From contig CAKUMQ010000012.1 in assembly GCA_934667845.1 (NCBI GenBank), positions 1-60,539 on the forward strand: a DNA stretch of 60,539 bases, written 5' to 3'. Below the pieces are notes generated by a model. That model had not been told where the DNA came from and did no database searches. It saw nothing but the letters and a program-made list of their open reading frames with translations. Source of the DNA: an uncultured Eubacteriales bacterium. Lineage in GTDB: Bacteria; Bacillota; Clostridia; Oscillospirales; Acutalibacteraceae. Position 1 is the first letter of the stretch, and each line of letters begins with the position of its first letter. Position numbers and translations under genes: made by a program. Shown here piece by piece: positions 34,667-42,284 of this stretch.

Positions 34667-34695
34667 ATTGTATGTTATCACCCCATCTCTGTTAA
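34667..34695 (-). promoter_or_regulatory. Promoter of the AT-rich secreted protein gene
   Basis: On the minus strand TTAACA (34690-34695) and TACAAT (34667-34672) have a 17-base spacer. The leader is about 85 bases and contains an AAGGAGGTGA sequence (34637-34647) not followed by a well-spaced ATG. Confidence 0.7.
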
Positions 34696-34859
34696 CGCAG
34701 CCCGTCCTTCAACTGCGAAATCAATATCCCGTTTATGTCAGTACTTCTTCGCCTTTCCTGATTTGCCGTAACAATTAACAATAATATCATATATATTTTC
34801 TTTTATCAACAGAATTTAACATTATTTCACCAATGTGTTTGGCAACAGCGTCCGGCGGT

Positions 34860-35291
34860 TTACTTCGCCCGCAGCCCCTCCGCAATAAAGAACAGGCGCG
34901 GCATCGGCAGCAGCACCGCGCCGTTTTCCCGCACGGGATAATCCGCCGAAAGGGCAGCCTGCAGCGCCGACAAAAACGGCCCCCGCTCTGTCTCATCCAA
35001 GGCATCCAGATACGGGCGCAGACCGCCGCCGCGGTACCAGTCCAGCACGCCGCCGACCGAGTCGACCGTGTGATAATACACAGTCGTCCAGAGCTGCACG
35101 CGGGCAAACCGGCGGCAAAGGCAGTCATAATACCACTCCGGCTCCCGCACATGAAACGGGTAGACCGCCGCCAGCTGCGCCCACGCGCCGTCCGGCGCCG
35201 TCAGCTCCGCAAGGCGGGCAAGCAGATCGCGGCAGGGGCGTCCCCGCTCCTTAGAAAAGCGCAGATAACGCGCGGGATCCCAGTCGCCCAT
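34860..35291 (-). CDS. tam: Internally deleted trans-aconitate 2-methyltransferase
   Basis: This 143-residue frame begins like Tam (GDWDPARYLRFSKERGRP) and ends like it (WTTVYYH, DWYRGGGLRPYLDALDE, YPVRENGAVLLPMPRLF). Intact Tam is about 250 residues. The missing part, of the order of 110 residues after about residue 27, is the SAM-binding Rossmann core. It therefore cannot methylate by the usual mechanism. Frame, ATG and a G-rich ribosome site are intact, so it could still be translated. Either a recent in-frame deletion or a retained binding remnant is possible. Confidence 0.75.
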   Translation of the reverse strand: MGDWDPARYLRFSKERGRPCRDLLARLAELTAPDGAWAQLAAVYPFHVREPEWYYDCLCRRFARVQLWTTVYYHTVDSVGGVLDWYRGGGLRPYLDALDETERGPFLSALQAALSADYPVRENGAVLLPMPRLFFIAEGLRAK

Positions 35292-35310
35292 GACAGCTCC
35301 CCCCCCTTTT

Positions 35311-35862
35311 TTACAGCGAACGGATCACGCGGCAGGGGTTGCCGACCGCGAGACTGTTCGGCGGAATGTCCTTTGTAACGACGCTCCCCGCGCCGATCAC
35401 GCTGTTGTCGCCGATGGTCACGCCGGGCAGCACCAGTGCGCCCGTGCAGATCCAGACGTTGTTGCCGATGGTCACGGGGTGAGTGTATTCCAGCCCGCGG
35501 ATCCGCTCCTCCACGACCATGGAGTGTTCCTCGGTGATGATGCAGACGTTCGGCGCGATGAACACATTGTCACCGATGGTGATCTTGCCGCTGTCCATCA
35601 GCCGCCCGCCGACATTCATAAAGAAGTTGTCACCGACCGTCGTGTTGGTGCCGTAGGTGCAAAACAGCGGCTGCTCGACGACCGCATTTGCCCCGACATG
35701 CCCGAGCAGCTCGCGCAGCAGCCGGTCGCGTCCCTCGCGGTCCAGCGGGTTCAGCTGATTATACGCATACAGCGTCGCCGTGGTCTTTTCCCGCTCAGCG
35801 ACCAGCGCGGGGTCGCCCGGCTGGTACAAAAGCCCGGCAAACGATCTCTCTTTTTCCGTCAT
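35311..35862 (-). CDS. LacA/Maa-type sugar O-acetyltransferase
   Basis: This 183-residue left-handed beta-helix acetyltransferase has an N-terminal Mac segment (RSFAGLLYQPGDPAL). Hexapeptide repeats follow (VGDNFFMNVGGR, IGDNVFIAPNV, PVTIGNNVWICTGALVLPG, GDNSVIGAGSVVTKDIP) with His in TEEHSM as the catalytic candidate. It transfers acetyl from acetyl-CoA to a sugar such as maltose or galactoside. The ATG at 35862 follows GGGAGGA at eight bases. It is 20 bases upstream of the Tam remnant and probably cotranscribed with it. Confidence 0.9.
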   Translation of the reverse strand: MTEKERSFAGLLYQPGDPALVAEREKTTATLYAYNQLNPLDREGRDRLLRELLGHVGANAVVEQPLFCTYGTNTTVGDNFFMNVGGRLMDSGKITIGDNVFIAPNVCIITEEHSMVVEERIRGLEYTHPVTIGNNVWICTGALVLPGVTIGDNSVIGAGSVVTKDIPPNSLAVGNPCRVIRSL

Positions 35863-35995
35863 TTTCGGTATCCTCCCGTCCCAAGACGCACACGGCGTCC
35901 GTTTACACGGACAGTATACAAAATTGCGGCGGCAATGGCAAGGGGAAAGGGCGCTTTTTTGCGCCCGTCCGGCACTGCCGCCCGTTTTTGCCGGC

Positions 35996-36033
35996 AAAAC
36001 CGCCCCGTGCGGCTTTTTTGGCGGCACGGGGCG
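35996..36033 (-). terminator. Terminator of membrane-protein copy A
   Basis: Stem CGCCCCGTGC (36001-36010) pairs with 36024-36033 around an A-rich loop (minus-strand view) and is followed by GTTTTG. An identical structure ends copy B. Confidence 0.75.
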
Positions 36034-36041
36034 GGGGGGGA

Positions 36042-36428
36042 TCATGCGGCGGTGTCCGAAGCGGTCAGCGTGCGCTCGAAAGCGTACAGCTCATCGCCAA
36101 AACGGTTGCCCTGATAGCGGCGCACATCCACTCCGCCGCCGTTTAACGTATAGGCGAGCGTCACCTGCACGGGCAGACTTTTGATCAGCCGGACCGTCCC
36201 CGTTTTCCGGCAGATCGCGGCTTCAAAATCCGCCACTGCCGCGATTCCCGCGGGATCGGTCAGCGTATATTCCCACTGCTCGCCCCCGTCGACCGTCACC
36301 TGCACGGAGCGCACCTCGCCGCGGTCCACCGGGCGGAAAAACAGCCAGGTGCGGTTTTGGATGATCAGCCACGCAGCCAGTCCCAGCACCGCCGCCGCAA
36401 TAAGGATGATCCCCGTTTTCCGTTTCAT
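36042..36428 (-). CDS. Small single-pass membrane protein, duplicated copy A
   Basis: This 128-residue protein starts MKRKTG and has one membrane helix (about 5-22). An extracytoplasmic domain of about 100 residues follows, with FFRPVDRGEVRSVQVTVDGG and YQGNRFGDELYAFERTL. No known family was recognised. It has its own TTGACA/TACAAT promoter and an AAGGGGAG ribosome site, so it forms a single-gene transcription unit. Its paralogue lies immediately upstream, about 90% identical. Confidence 0.7.
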   Translation of the reverse strand: MKRKTGIILIAAAVLGLAAWLIIQNRTWLFFRPVDRGEVRSVQVTVDGGEQWEYTLTDPAGIAAVADFEAAICRKTGTVRLIKSLPVQVTLAYTLNGGGVDVRRYQGNRFGDELYAFERTLTASDTAA

Positions 36429-36465
36429 CGCTTTACTCCCCTTTCCGTAAAATACCCTCACCGCC

Positions 36466-36494
36466 ATTGTAGCAAATTCCGGCAGCCCTGTCAA
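36466..36494 (-). promoter_or_regulatory. Promoter of membrane-protein copy A
   Basis: On the minus strand TTGACA (36489-36494) and TACAAT (36466-36471) have exactly 17 bases between them. The consensus match is near perfect, so strong constitutive expression is expected. Confidence 0.85.
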
Positions 36495-36612
36495 CGGCTA
36501 TTCCGGCACAGTGTGCATTGTTTAACCGATATGAGCAAAATATTTGCCGCATTTGCGCTTTTGGTGCGGCGGCACGACCGGCGGCACACCGCTGCCGCCC
36601 GTTTTTGCCGGC

Positions 36613-36650
36613 AAAACCGCCCCGTGCGGCTTTTTTGGCGGCACGGGGCG
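36613..36650 (-). terminator. Terminator of membrane-protein copy B
   Basis: The same hairpin as in copy A: 36618-36627 pairs with 36641-36650, followed by GTTTTG on the minus strand. Confidence 0.75.
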
Positions 36651-36659
36651 GGGGAGAGA

Positions 36660-37046
36660 TCATGCGGCGGTGCCCGAAGCGGTCAGCGTGCGCTCGAAAG
36701 CGTACAGCTCATCGCCAAAACGGTTGCCCTGATAGCGGCGCACGTCAGTCCCGCCGCTGTTCAGCGTATACGTGAGCGTCACCTCCACGGGCAGACTATT
36801 GATCAGCCAGACCGTCCCGGTCTTTCGGCAGACCGCGGCTTCAAGCTCCGCCGCTGCCGCGATCCCCGCGGGATCGGTCAGCGTATATTCCCACTGTTCG
36901 CCCCCGTCGACCGTCACCTGCACGGAGCGCACCTCGCCGCGGTCCACCGGGCGGAAAAACAGCCAGGTGCGGTTTTGGACGACCAGCCACGCAGCCAGCC
37001 CCAGCACCGCCGCCGCGATAAGGATGATCCCCGCTTTCCGTTTCAT
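36660..37046 (-). CDS. Small single-pass membrane protein, duplicated copy B
   Basis: This 128-residue paralogue of copy A has the same helix and domain. Differences are mostly conservative (for example Val-Val for Ile-Ile after the helix, and changes around residues 70-90). The reading frame is intact, so both copies are probably functional. The ATG at 37046 has the same AAGGGGAG site as copy A. Confidence 0.7.
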   Translation of the reverse strand: MKRKAGIILIAAAVLGLAAWLVVQNRTWLFFRPVDRGEVRSVQVTVDGGEQWEYTLTDPAGIAAAAELEAAVCRKTGTVWLINSLPVEVTLTYTLNSGGTDVRRYQGNRFGDELYAFERTLTASGTAA

Positions 37047-37083
37047 CGCTTTACTCCCCTTTCCGTAAAATACCCTCACCGCC

Positions 37084-37112
37084 ATTGTAGCAAATTTATC
37101 CGCCTCTGTCAA
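37084..37112 (-). promoter_or_regulatory. Promoter of membrane-protein copy B
   Basis: TTGACA (37107-37112) and TACAAT (37084-37089) are 17 bases apart on the minus strand. The spacer sequence differs from copy A but the hexamers are identical. Confidence 0.85.
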
Positions 37113-37249
37113 CGGCTGTTCCGGCACAGTGTGCATTTTTTAACCGATATGAGCAAAATATTTGCCGCATTCACGCTTTTGCTGCGGCGGCACGACCGGC
37201 GGCACACGCAAAAGCACAGAAAAAATTCCGGTTTGCCGCCGCTCCCGGC

Positions 37250-37278
37250 TTTACAAAAGCCGCCGTTCGTGTTAAACT
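37250..37278 (+). promoter_or_regulatory. Promoter of the hydrogenase operon
   Basis: TTTACA (37250-37255) and TAAACT (37273-37278) have a 17-base spacer. The -10 lies inside the Rex-like palindrome at 37269-37286. Confidence 0.65.
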
Positions 37279-37286
37279 ATTCACAA
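37269..37286. promoter_or_regulatory. Rex-like operator over the hydrogenase promoter
   Basis: GTGTTAA, four bases, TTCACAA matches the Rex consensus TTGTTAA-N4-TTMACAA at 13 of 14 fixed positions. Rex is a repressor released by NADH and controls fermentation and hydrogen genes in many Clostridia. Position over the -10 fits repression when NADH/NAD is low. Confidence 0.7.
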
Positions 37287-37346
37287 AAGCGTCGGTGGCA
37301 TTTTCCCCGACCGGAACGACGGAAACGATCAAAGGAGACAGTACAC

Positions 37347-37586
37347 ATGAAAATTACCGTTTGCATCGGCAGCGCCTGCCATCTCAAAGGCTCCCGCCAG
37401 GTCGTGGAGCGGCTGACCCAGCTTGTGAATGAAGCGGAACTTTCCGACCGCGTCGAGCTGTCCGGCACCTTCTGTCTCGGACACTGCGAAAACGGCGTCA
37501 GCGTGGATATCGACGGTGTCGTACATTCCGTCTCGCCCGAGACGGTGGACGATTTCTTTGCCCGCGAAGTGAAAGCGAAGGTGTAA
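37347..37586 (+). CDS. Thioredoxin-like 2Fe-2S ferredoxin, first copy
   Basis: This 79-residue protein has the NuoE/thioredoxin-like ferredoxin cysteine set Cys6, Cys11, Cys43 and Cys47 (CxxxxC and CxxxC). It should carry one 2Fe-2S cluster and pass electrons to or from the hydrogenase-like proteins encoded next. AAAGGAG precedes the ATG. It is the first gene of the operon, four bases before its paralogue. Confidence 0.88.
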   Translation: MKITVCIGSACHLKGSRQVVERLTQLVNEAELSDRVELSGTFCLGHCENGVSVDIDGVVHSVSPETVDDFFAREVKAKV

Positions 37587-37590
37587 CCAC

Positions 37591-37848
37591 ATGGTCGTAT
37601 TGATCTGCGTCGGCAGCTCCTGCCACCTGCGGGGCGCACCCGAGATCGTGGAGCTGCTGCAAAATGAGGTGGCATCGCGTCACCTCGAGGACGACGTGAC
37701 GCTGGCGGGCAGCTTCTGCTCCGGCCGCTGCAACCGCGAGGGCGTGACGATCACGGTGGACGATGAGGTGTTCACCGGCATCACTCCGCAGACATTTCCG
37801 GAATTTTTCAGGACCCATATCCTGGCACCGCTCGGCAAAGAGGAGTGA
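37591..37848 (+). CDS. Thioredoxin-like 2Fe-2S ferredoxin, second copy
   Basis: This 85-residue paralogue of the preceding gene has cysteines at identical positions (6, 11, 43, 47). Sequence divergence is large, so the duplication is old and the two proteins may differ in potential or partner. It is followed after six bases by the sensor hydrogenase. Confidence 0.88.
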   Translation: MVVLICVGSSCHLRGAPEIVELLQNEVASRHLEDDVTLAGSFCSGRCNREGVTITVDDEVFTGITPQTFPEFFRTHILAPLGKEE

Positions 37849-37854
37849 ACAAGC

Positions 37855-39531
37855 ATGGCAAACTGCCTGACACTGAAAAAATCCAACTGCAAAAACTGCT
37901 ATAAGTGCATCCGCCACTGTCCGGTCAAATCCATCCGTTTTTCGGGGAACCAGGCGCACATCATCGACAATGAGTGCATCCTGTGCGGCCACTGCTTTGT
38001 GGTCTGCCCCCAAAACGCCAAGGAGATCGTGGACGAGACGGAAAAAGCCAAGGTACTGATCCAGAGCGGCGCGCCGGTCTGGGTCAGTCTCGCCCCCTCC
38101 TTTGCCGCCAACTACGAGGGCATCGGCATCGACGGCATGAACGAGGCGCTCAAAAGCCTCGGCTTTGCGGGCGCGGAGGAGACGGCGATCGGCGCGACCA
38201 TCGTGAAGCGCGAATACGAGCGGCTGCTCAAAGAAGAGCAGCGGGATATCCTCATCTCCTCCTGCTGCCACTCGGTCAATCTCCTGATTCAGAAATACTT
38301 CCCCGCCGAGTTGCCTTATCTTGCCGACGTGCTGTCGCCGATGCAGGCGCACTGCGCCGATATAAAGCGCCGCTATCCCGGCGCCAAAACGGTGTTTATC
38401 GGCCCCTGCGTCGCGAAAAAGGACGAGGCGGAGCATTACGGCGGGCTTGTGGACGCTGTACTGACCTTTGAGGAGCTGACCGCCTGGATGGCAGCGGCAA
38501 ATGTGACGCCCGCCGCCCGGCCCGACCGGCGCGAGGACAGCCGCGCCCGCTTCTTCCCCACCACCGGCGGCGTGTTAAAGACCATGGCGCAGGACGCGCC
38601 GGGCTACACCTATATGGCGGTGGACGGCGTGGAAAACTGCATCGCCGCCCTGCGGGATATCGAAGAGGGACACATCCACCACTGCTTTATCGAGATGTCC
38701 TCCTGCGTCGGCAGCTGCGTCGGCGGCCCCGTCATGGAGAAATACCACCGCGCGCCCATCCGCGACTATGCCGCTGTGGCGGAATACGCCGGCACGCGTG
38801 ATTTCGCGGTCGGGCAACCGGATATCCCCGCGCTGAAAAAAGCGTTTGAGCCGATCGACCGCCGCCTGCCCTATCCGAGCGAGGCGGAGATCCGCGACAT
38901 TCTGCGGCAGATGGGAAAAAACAAGCCCGAGGATGAGTTAAACTGCGGCTCCTGCGGCTACAACACCTGCCGCGAAAAGGCGGTCGCGATCATCCAGGGC
39001 AAAGCCGAGATCTCCATGTGTCTGCCCTACTTAAAGGAACGGGCGGAGAGCTTTTCCGACACCATCGTGAACAACACGCCGAACGGGCTGATCGTGCTCA
39101 ACGAAAACCTTGAGGTGCAGCAGATCAACACCGCCGCGCGCAAGATCCTGAACATACGCAGCGCCTCCGACGTGCTCGGCGACCAGGTCGTGCGCATACT
39201 GGATCCGAAGCCGTTTCTGGACGTGCTGCACAGCGGACGCGCCCTGCGCGACCAGCGGGAGTACCTCGCCGAATACGACAAATATGTAGAACAGACGATC
39301 GTATTCGACAGGGACTGCCATGTGCTGATCGGCATTCTGCGCGATATCACCGAGGAGGAAAACGAGCGGGAGAAAAAGGAAACGCTCGGCCGCCAGACGG
39401 TGGAGATCGCCGACCGGGTCGTGGACAAGCAGATGCGCATTGTGCAGGAGATCGCCTCGCTGCTCGGCGAGACCGCTGCCGAGACCAAGATCGCGCTGAC
39501 CAAGCTGAAGGAGTCTATCGCCGATGAATAA
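37855..39531 (+). CDS. PAS-containing [FeFe]-hydrogenase-like sensor (HydS/HfsB type)
   Basis: This 558-residue protein has two 4Fe-4S ferredoxin motifs (about 8-55) and a hydrogenase H-domain (about 70-330). A further Fe-S domain (CGSCGYNTC near 364-372 plus Cys389), a PAS domain (about 400-500) and a C-terminal helix follow. The H-cluster cysteines are retained but their motifs deviate from catalytic enzymes: SSCCHS (137-138), GPCVAKKDE (185) and SSCVGSC (284, 288). Known relatives are putative hydrogen or redox sensors of group C/D hydrogenases. The stop overlaps the next start by eight bases, coupling it to the phosphatase that probably receives its signal. Confidence 0.9.
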   Translation: MANCLTLKKSNCKNCYKCIRHCPVKSIRFSGNQAHIIDNECILCGHCFVVCPQNAKEIVDETEKAKVLIQSGAPVWVSLAPSFAANYEGIGIDGMNEALKSLGFAGAEETAIGATIVKREYERLLKEEQRDILISSCCHSVNLLIQKYFPAELPYLADVLSPMQAHCADIKRRYPGAKTVFIGPCVAKKDEAEHYGGLVDAVLTFEELTAWMAAANVTPAARPDRREDSRARFFPTTGGVLKTMAQDAPGYTYMAVDGVENCIAALRDIEEGHIHHCFIEMSSCVGSCVGGPVMEKYHRAPIRDYAAVAEYAGTRDFAVGQPDIPALKKAFEPIDRRLPYPSEAEIRDILRQMGKNKPEDELNCGSCGYNTCREKAVAIIQGKAEISMCLPYLKERAESFSDTIVNNTPNGLIVLNENLEVQQINTAARKILNIRSASDVLGDQVVRILDPKPFLDVLHSGRALRDQREYLAEYDKYVEQTIVFDRDCHVLIGILRDITEEENEREKKETLGRQTVEIADRVVDKQMRIVQEIASLLGETAAETKIALTKLKESIADE

Positions 39532-40696
39532 TCTCTGCGCCGACATCGGTTACAAAAGCATCAACCATTACGGTGAGCAGCTGTGCGGCGACCATGTGGA
39601 GCTTGTGGAGCAGGACGAGGACTCCCCCGTTCTCGTCCTCGCGGACGGACTCGGCAGTGGCGTCAAGGCGAGCATCCTCTCCACCCTCACCTCGCGCATC
39701 ATCTCGACCATGATGGCGCAGGGGCTGTCGCTGGAGGACTGCGTTGAGACCATCGCCGCGACGCTGCCCATCTGCTCGGTGCGCGGTGTCGCCTATTCCA
39801 CCTTCACGATCATCCACCTGATCCGCTCGCAGACCGCCGAGATCATCCAGTATGACAACCCGCGCGTCATTCTGCTGCGGAACGGAAAAAATTACGACTA
39901 TCCCTGCACGGAAACGGTCATCGGCGGCAAGAAGATCCTTAAATCCAGCATCAAGCTGTGTGAAAACGATATCTTTGTGGCGATGAGCGACGGGTGTCCC
40001 CATGCCGGGATCGGCGGCGCCTACAACTTCGGCTGGAAGCGGGAGGACATCATCGGCTTTCTGGAGACGGTCGCCGACGTCGGCTACACCGCCAAGACCC
40101 TGTCCACCATGCTGGTGGACGAGTGCAACAAGCTCTACGGCGGCAAGCCGGGGGACGACGCGACCGCCTGTGTGGTGCGCATCCGGCGGCGCTCGCCGGT
40201 GAACATGCTGTTCGGTCCGCCGCAGAACCGCGACGACTGCGAGCGGATGATGTCGCTGTTTTTCTCGAAGGAGGGCAAGCACATCGTCTGCGGCGGCACC
40301 ACCGCCACAATTGCCGCCGCCTACCTCGGCAAGCCGGTGCGGGCGAGTCTGCGGTTTGAGCGCTCCGACGTGCCGCCGACCGCGGAGATCGAGGGGGTCG
40401 ACCTCGTCACGGAGGGCGTCATCACGGTCAACAAGGTCGTGAGCTATGCCAGGGATTATCTCCGCGACAACGAGAGCTATGAGCAGTGGGGCTTTAAACG
40501 GGACGGCGCGTCGCTGATCTGCCGGCTGCTGTTCGAGGAGGCGACTGACATCAACTTTTTTGTCGGGCGCGCCGTCAATCCGGCCCATCAGAATCCCGAT
40601 CTGCCGATCAATTTCCATATCAAAATGAATCTGGTCAAGGAGCTGTCCGAATGCCTGCGGCAGATGGGCAAGCGCGTCAAAGTCAGCTATTTCTGA
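39524..40696 (+). CDS. SpoIIE-type PP2C serine phosphatase
   Basis: This 390-residue protein has a PP2C/SpoIIE catalytic domain in its first half. Metal-binding Asp41 lies in LADGLGSG, with further Asp residues in AMSDGCP and KPGDDAT. The C-terminal 180 residues have no recognised domain. In hydrogenase sensor operons such phosphatases are thought to turn the PAS-hydrogenase signal into dephosphorylation of a target, which would control expression. No anti-sigma partner is encoded here. Confidence 0.88.
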   Translation: MNNLCADIGYKSINHYGEQLCGDHVELVEQDEDSPVLVLADGLGSGVKASILSTLTSRIISTMMAQGLSLEDCVETIAATLPICSVRGVAYSTFTIIHLIRSQTAEIIQYDNPRVILLRNGKNYDYPCTETVIGGKKILKSSIKLCENDIFVAMSDGCPHAGIGGAYNFGWKREDIIGFLETVADVGYTAKTLSTMLVDECNKLYGGKPGDDATACVVRIRRRSPVNMLFGPPQNRDDCERMMSLFFSKEGKHIVCGGTTATIAAAYLGKPVRASLRFERSDVPPTAEIEGVDLVTEGVITVNKVVSYARDYLRDNESYEQWGFKRDGASLICRLLFEEATDINFFVGRAVNPAHQNPDLPINFHIKMNLVKELSECLRQMGKRVKVSYF

Positions 40697-40717
40697 GCAA
40701 ATACGGGGAGAAAAACC

Positions 40718-42142
40718 ATGAGAAAATTCGACACAAAGGTTCAGCATCTGAAATATAAGGTCCTGCGCGAGGTCGCGCGGCACGAGTGGGCGGGCGATCT
40801 CGCCGAAAGCGTGCTCGACATTCCGAAAGCCATCGTGCCGGGAAAAGAGCCGACCATGCGCTGCTGCGTCTACAAGGAGCGGGCGATTCTGGCGGAACGG
40901 GTCAAGACCGCCATGGGCGGCGACCGCGAAAACCCGAATGTTATCGAGGTCATTGACATCGCCTGCGATGAATGCCCCGTCGGCGGCTATGAGGTCACGA
41001 ACGCCTGCCGCGGCTGTCTGGCTCACCGCTGCGAGGACGTCTGCCGCCGCGGCGCGCTCACCTTTGACAAGGATCATGTCGCCCATATCGACAAGTCAAA
41101 GTGCGTCGAATGCGGCGCCTGTGCCAAGGTCTGCCCCTACACGGCCATCGTCAGCCGCAAGCGCCCCTGCCAGAACGCCTGCAAGGTCAAGGCGATCTCC
41201 ATGAATGAGGACAAGGCGGCGCTGATCGACAACCGCAAATGCATCTCCTGCGGCGCCTGCGTGTATCAGTGCCCGTTCGGCGCCATCACCGACAAATCCT
41301 TTATTCTCGACGTGATCCGGCTGCTCAAGGGCAGCGACGGCGGCAAGGCCTACAAGGTCTATGCACTCGTCGCCCCCTCCATCTCCAGCCAGTTCACCTA
41401 TGCAAAGCTCGGGCAGGTCATCACCGGGCTCAAGGAGCTCGGCTTCCACACCGTCGTCGAGGCAGCGCTCGGCGCGGATATGGTCGCACAGGCGGAATCG
41501 AAGGAGCTCACGGAAAAGGGCTTTTTGACCAGCTCCTGCTGCCCCGCCTTTGTGAAATATGTGGAGGAAAACTTCCCCGATCTCGTCCCCTTTATCTCCC
41601 ACAATCCCTCGCCGATGACGGCGATCGCGAAATACATCAAGGGCACGGATCCGACGGCACACATGGTCTTTGTCGGGCCCTGCACCGCCAAAAAAATGGA
41701 GGTGCAGAGAGATACCGTCCGTCCGTATGTGGACGCGGCAATGACGTTTGAGGAGCTGCAGGCGCTGTTTGACAGCCGCGACCTCGACATCACCACGCTG
41801 CCCGAGGGCGTGCTCGACAACGCCTCCTATTTCGGCCGTATCTTCGCCCGCAGCGGCGGTCTGTCCGCGGCGGTCGCCGAGGGACTGAAAGAGCAGGGAC
41901 TCGACGATTTCCCGCTGAACGCCTGCGCCTGCGACGGCATCGAGGCGTGCCGCGTCGCCCTGCTGAAGAAGAGCAAGGGCGTGCTGGACGCCAACTTCAT
42001 CGAGGGCATGGCGTGCATCGGCGGCTGCATCGGCGGCGCCGGGTGCCTGACCCACGGAGAGAAGAATAAAGCCGAGGTTGACAAATACGGCATGGAGGCG
42101 CATGAAAAGACCATTCTCGATGCCGTTTCCGTGCTGAAATGA
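40718..42142 (+). CDS. Monomeric ferredoxin-type [FeFe]-hydrogenase (group B like)
   Basis: This 474-residue enzyme has several cysteine motifs in its N-terminal part (CDEC near 83-86, CRGC..RCEDVC near 97-109, then two 4Fe-4S ferredoxin domains at about 125-190). The H-domain carries TSSCCPAF (Cys274/275), VGPCTAKKMEV (Cys322) and EGMACIGGCIGG (Cys433, Cys437). All H-cluster ligands are present. It likely oxidises or produces H2 with ferredoxin. A GGGGAGAAAA site precedes the ATG. It is last in the Rex-controlled operon and followed by a strong terminator. HydE/F/G maturases are not in the window. Confidence 0.92.
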   Translation: MRKFDTKVQHLKYKVLREVARHEWAGDLAESVLDIPKAIVPGKEPTMRCCVYKERAILAERVKTAMGGDRENPNVIEVIDIACDECPVGGYEVTNACRGCLAHRCEDVCRRGALTFDKDHVAHIDKSKCVECGACAKVCPYTAIVSRKRPCQNACKVKAISMNEDKAALIDNRKCISCGACVYQCPFGAITDKSFILDVIRLLKGSDGGKAYKVYALVAPSISSQFTYAKLGQVITGLKELGFHTVVEAALGADMVAQAESKELTEKGFLTSSCCPAFVKYVEENFPDLVPFISHNPSPMTAIAKYIKGTDPTAHMVFVGPCTAKKMEVQRDTVRPYVDAAMTFEELQALFDSRDLDITTLPEGVLDNASYFGRIFARSGGLSAAVAEGLKEQGLDDFPLNACACDGIEACRVALLKKSKGVLDANFIEGMACIGGCIGGAGCLTHGEKNKAEVDKYGMEAHEKTILDAVSVLK

Positions 42143-42167
42143 TCCTGCTGTTTTAGCGCAAAAGACA

Positions 42168-42208
42168 ATATCCCGGGTCGGTACAAAAACCGACCCGGGA
42201 TATTTTTG
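42168..42208 (+). terminator. Terminator of the hydrogenase operon
   Basis: A perfect 15-bp stem (42168-42182 with 42189-42203) with loop ACAAAA is followed by TTTTTG. The A-rich left side may let it also stop rtcB transcripts from the opposite strand. Confidence 0.93.
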
Positions 42209-42284
42209 TCTGTTCAGGGCAAACGCCGCGGCGGCGCACGGCGCGCCTTAATAAACGGGAGCCATATACGGGTGCCGACGCGGG

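Larger units (their letters stand above)
35975..36589. repeat. 617-bp tandem duplication, copy A
   Basis: Together with 36592-37207 this forms a head-to-tail duplication. Each unit carries a terminator hairpin, a 128-codon gene and its promoter. The copies differ at scattered positions in both coding and flanking DNA. Confidence 0.9.
36592..37207. repeat. 617-bp tandem duplication, copy B
   Basis: This second unit of the duplication has the same order of terminator, gene, promoter and upstream AT-rich block. Its outer boundary lies just before the hydrogenase operon promoter. Confidence 0.9.

Noticed and set aside
33682..34800. A mobile element carrying the AT-rich gene
   Set aside because: No transposase, integrase, terminal inverted repeats or target duplication was found around it.
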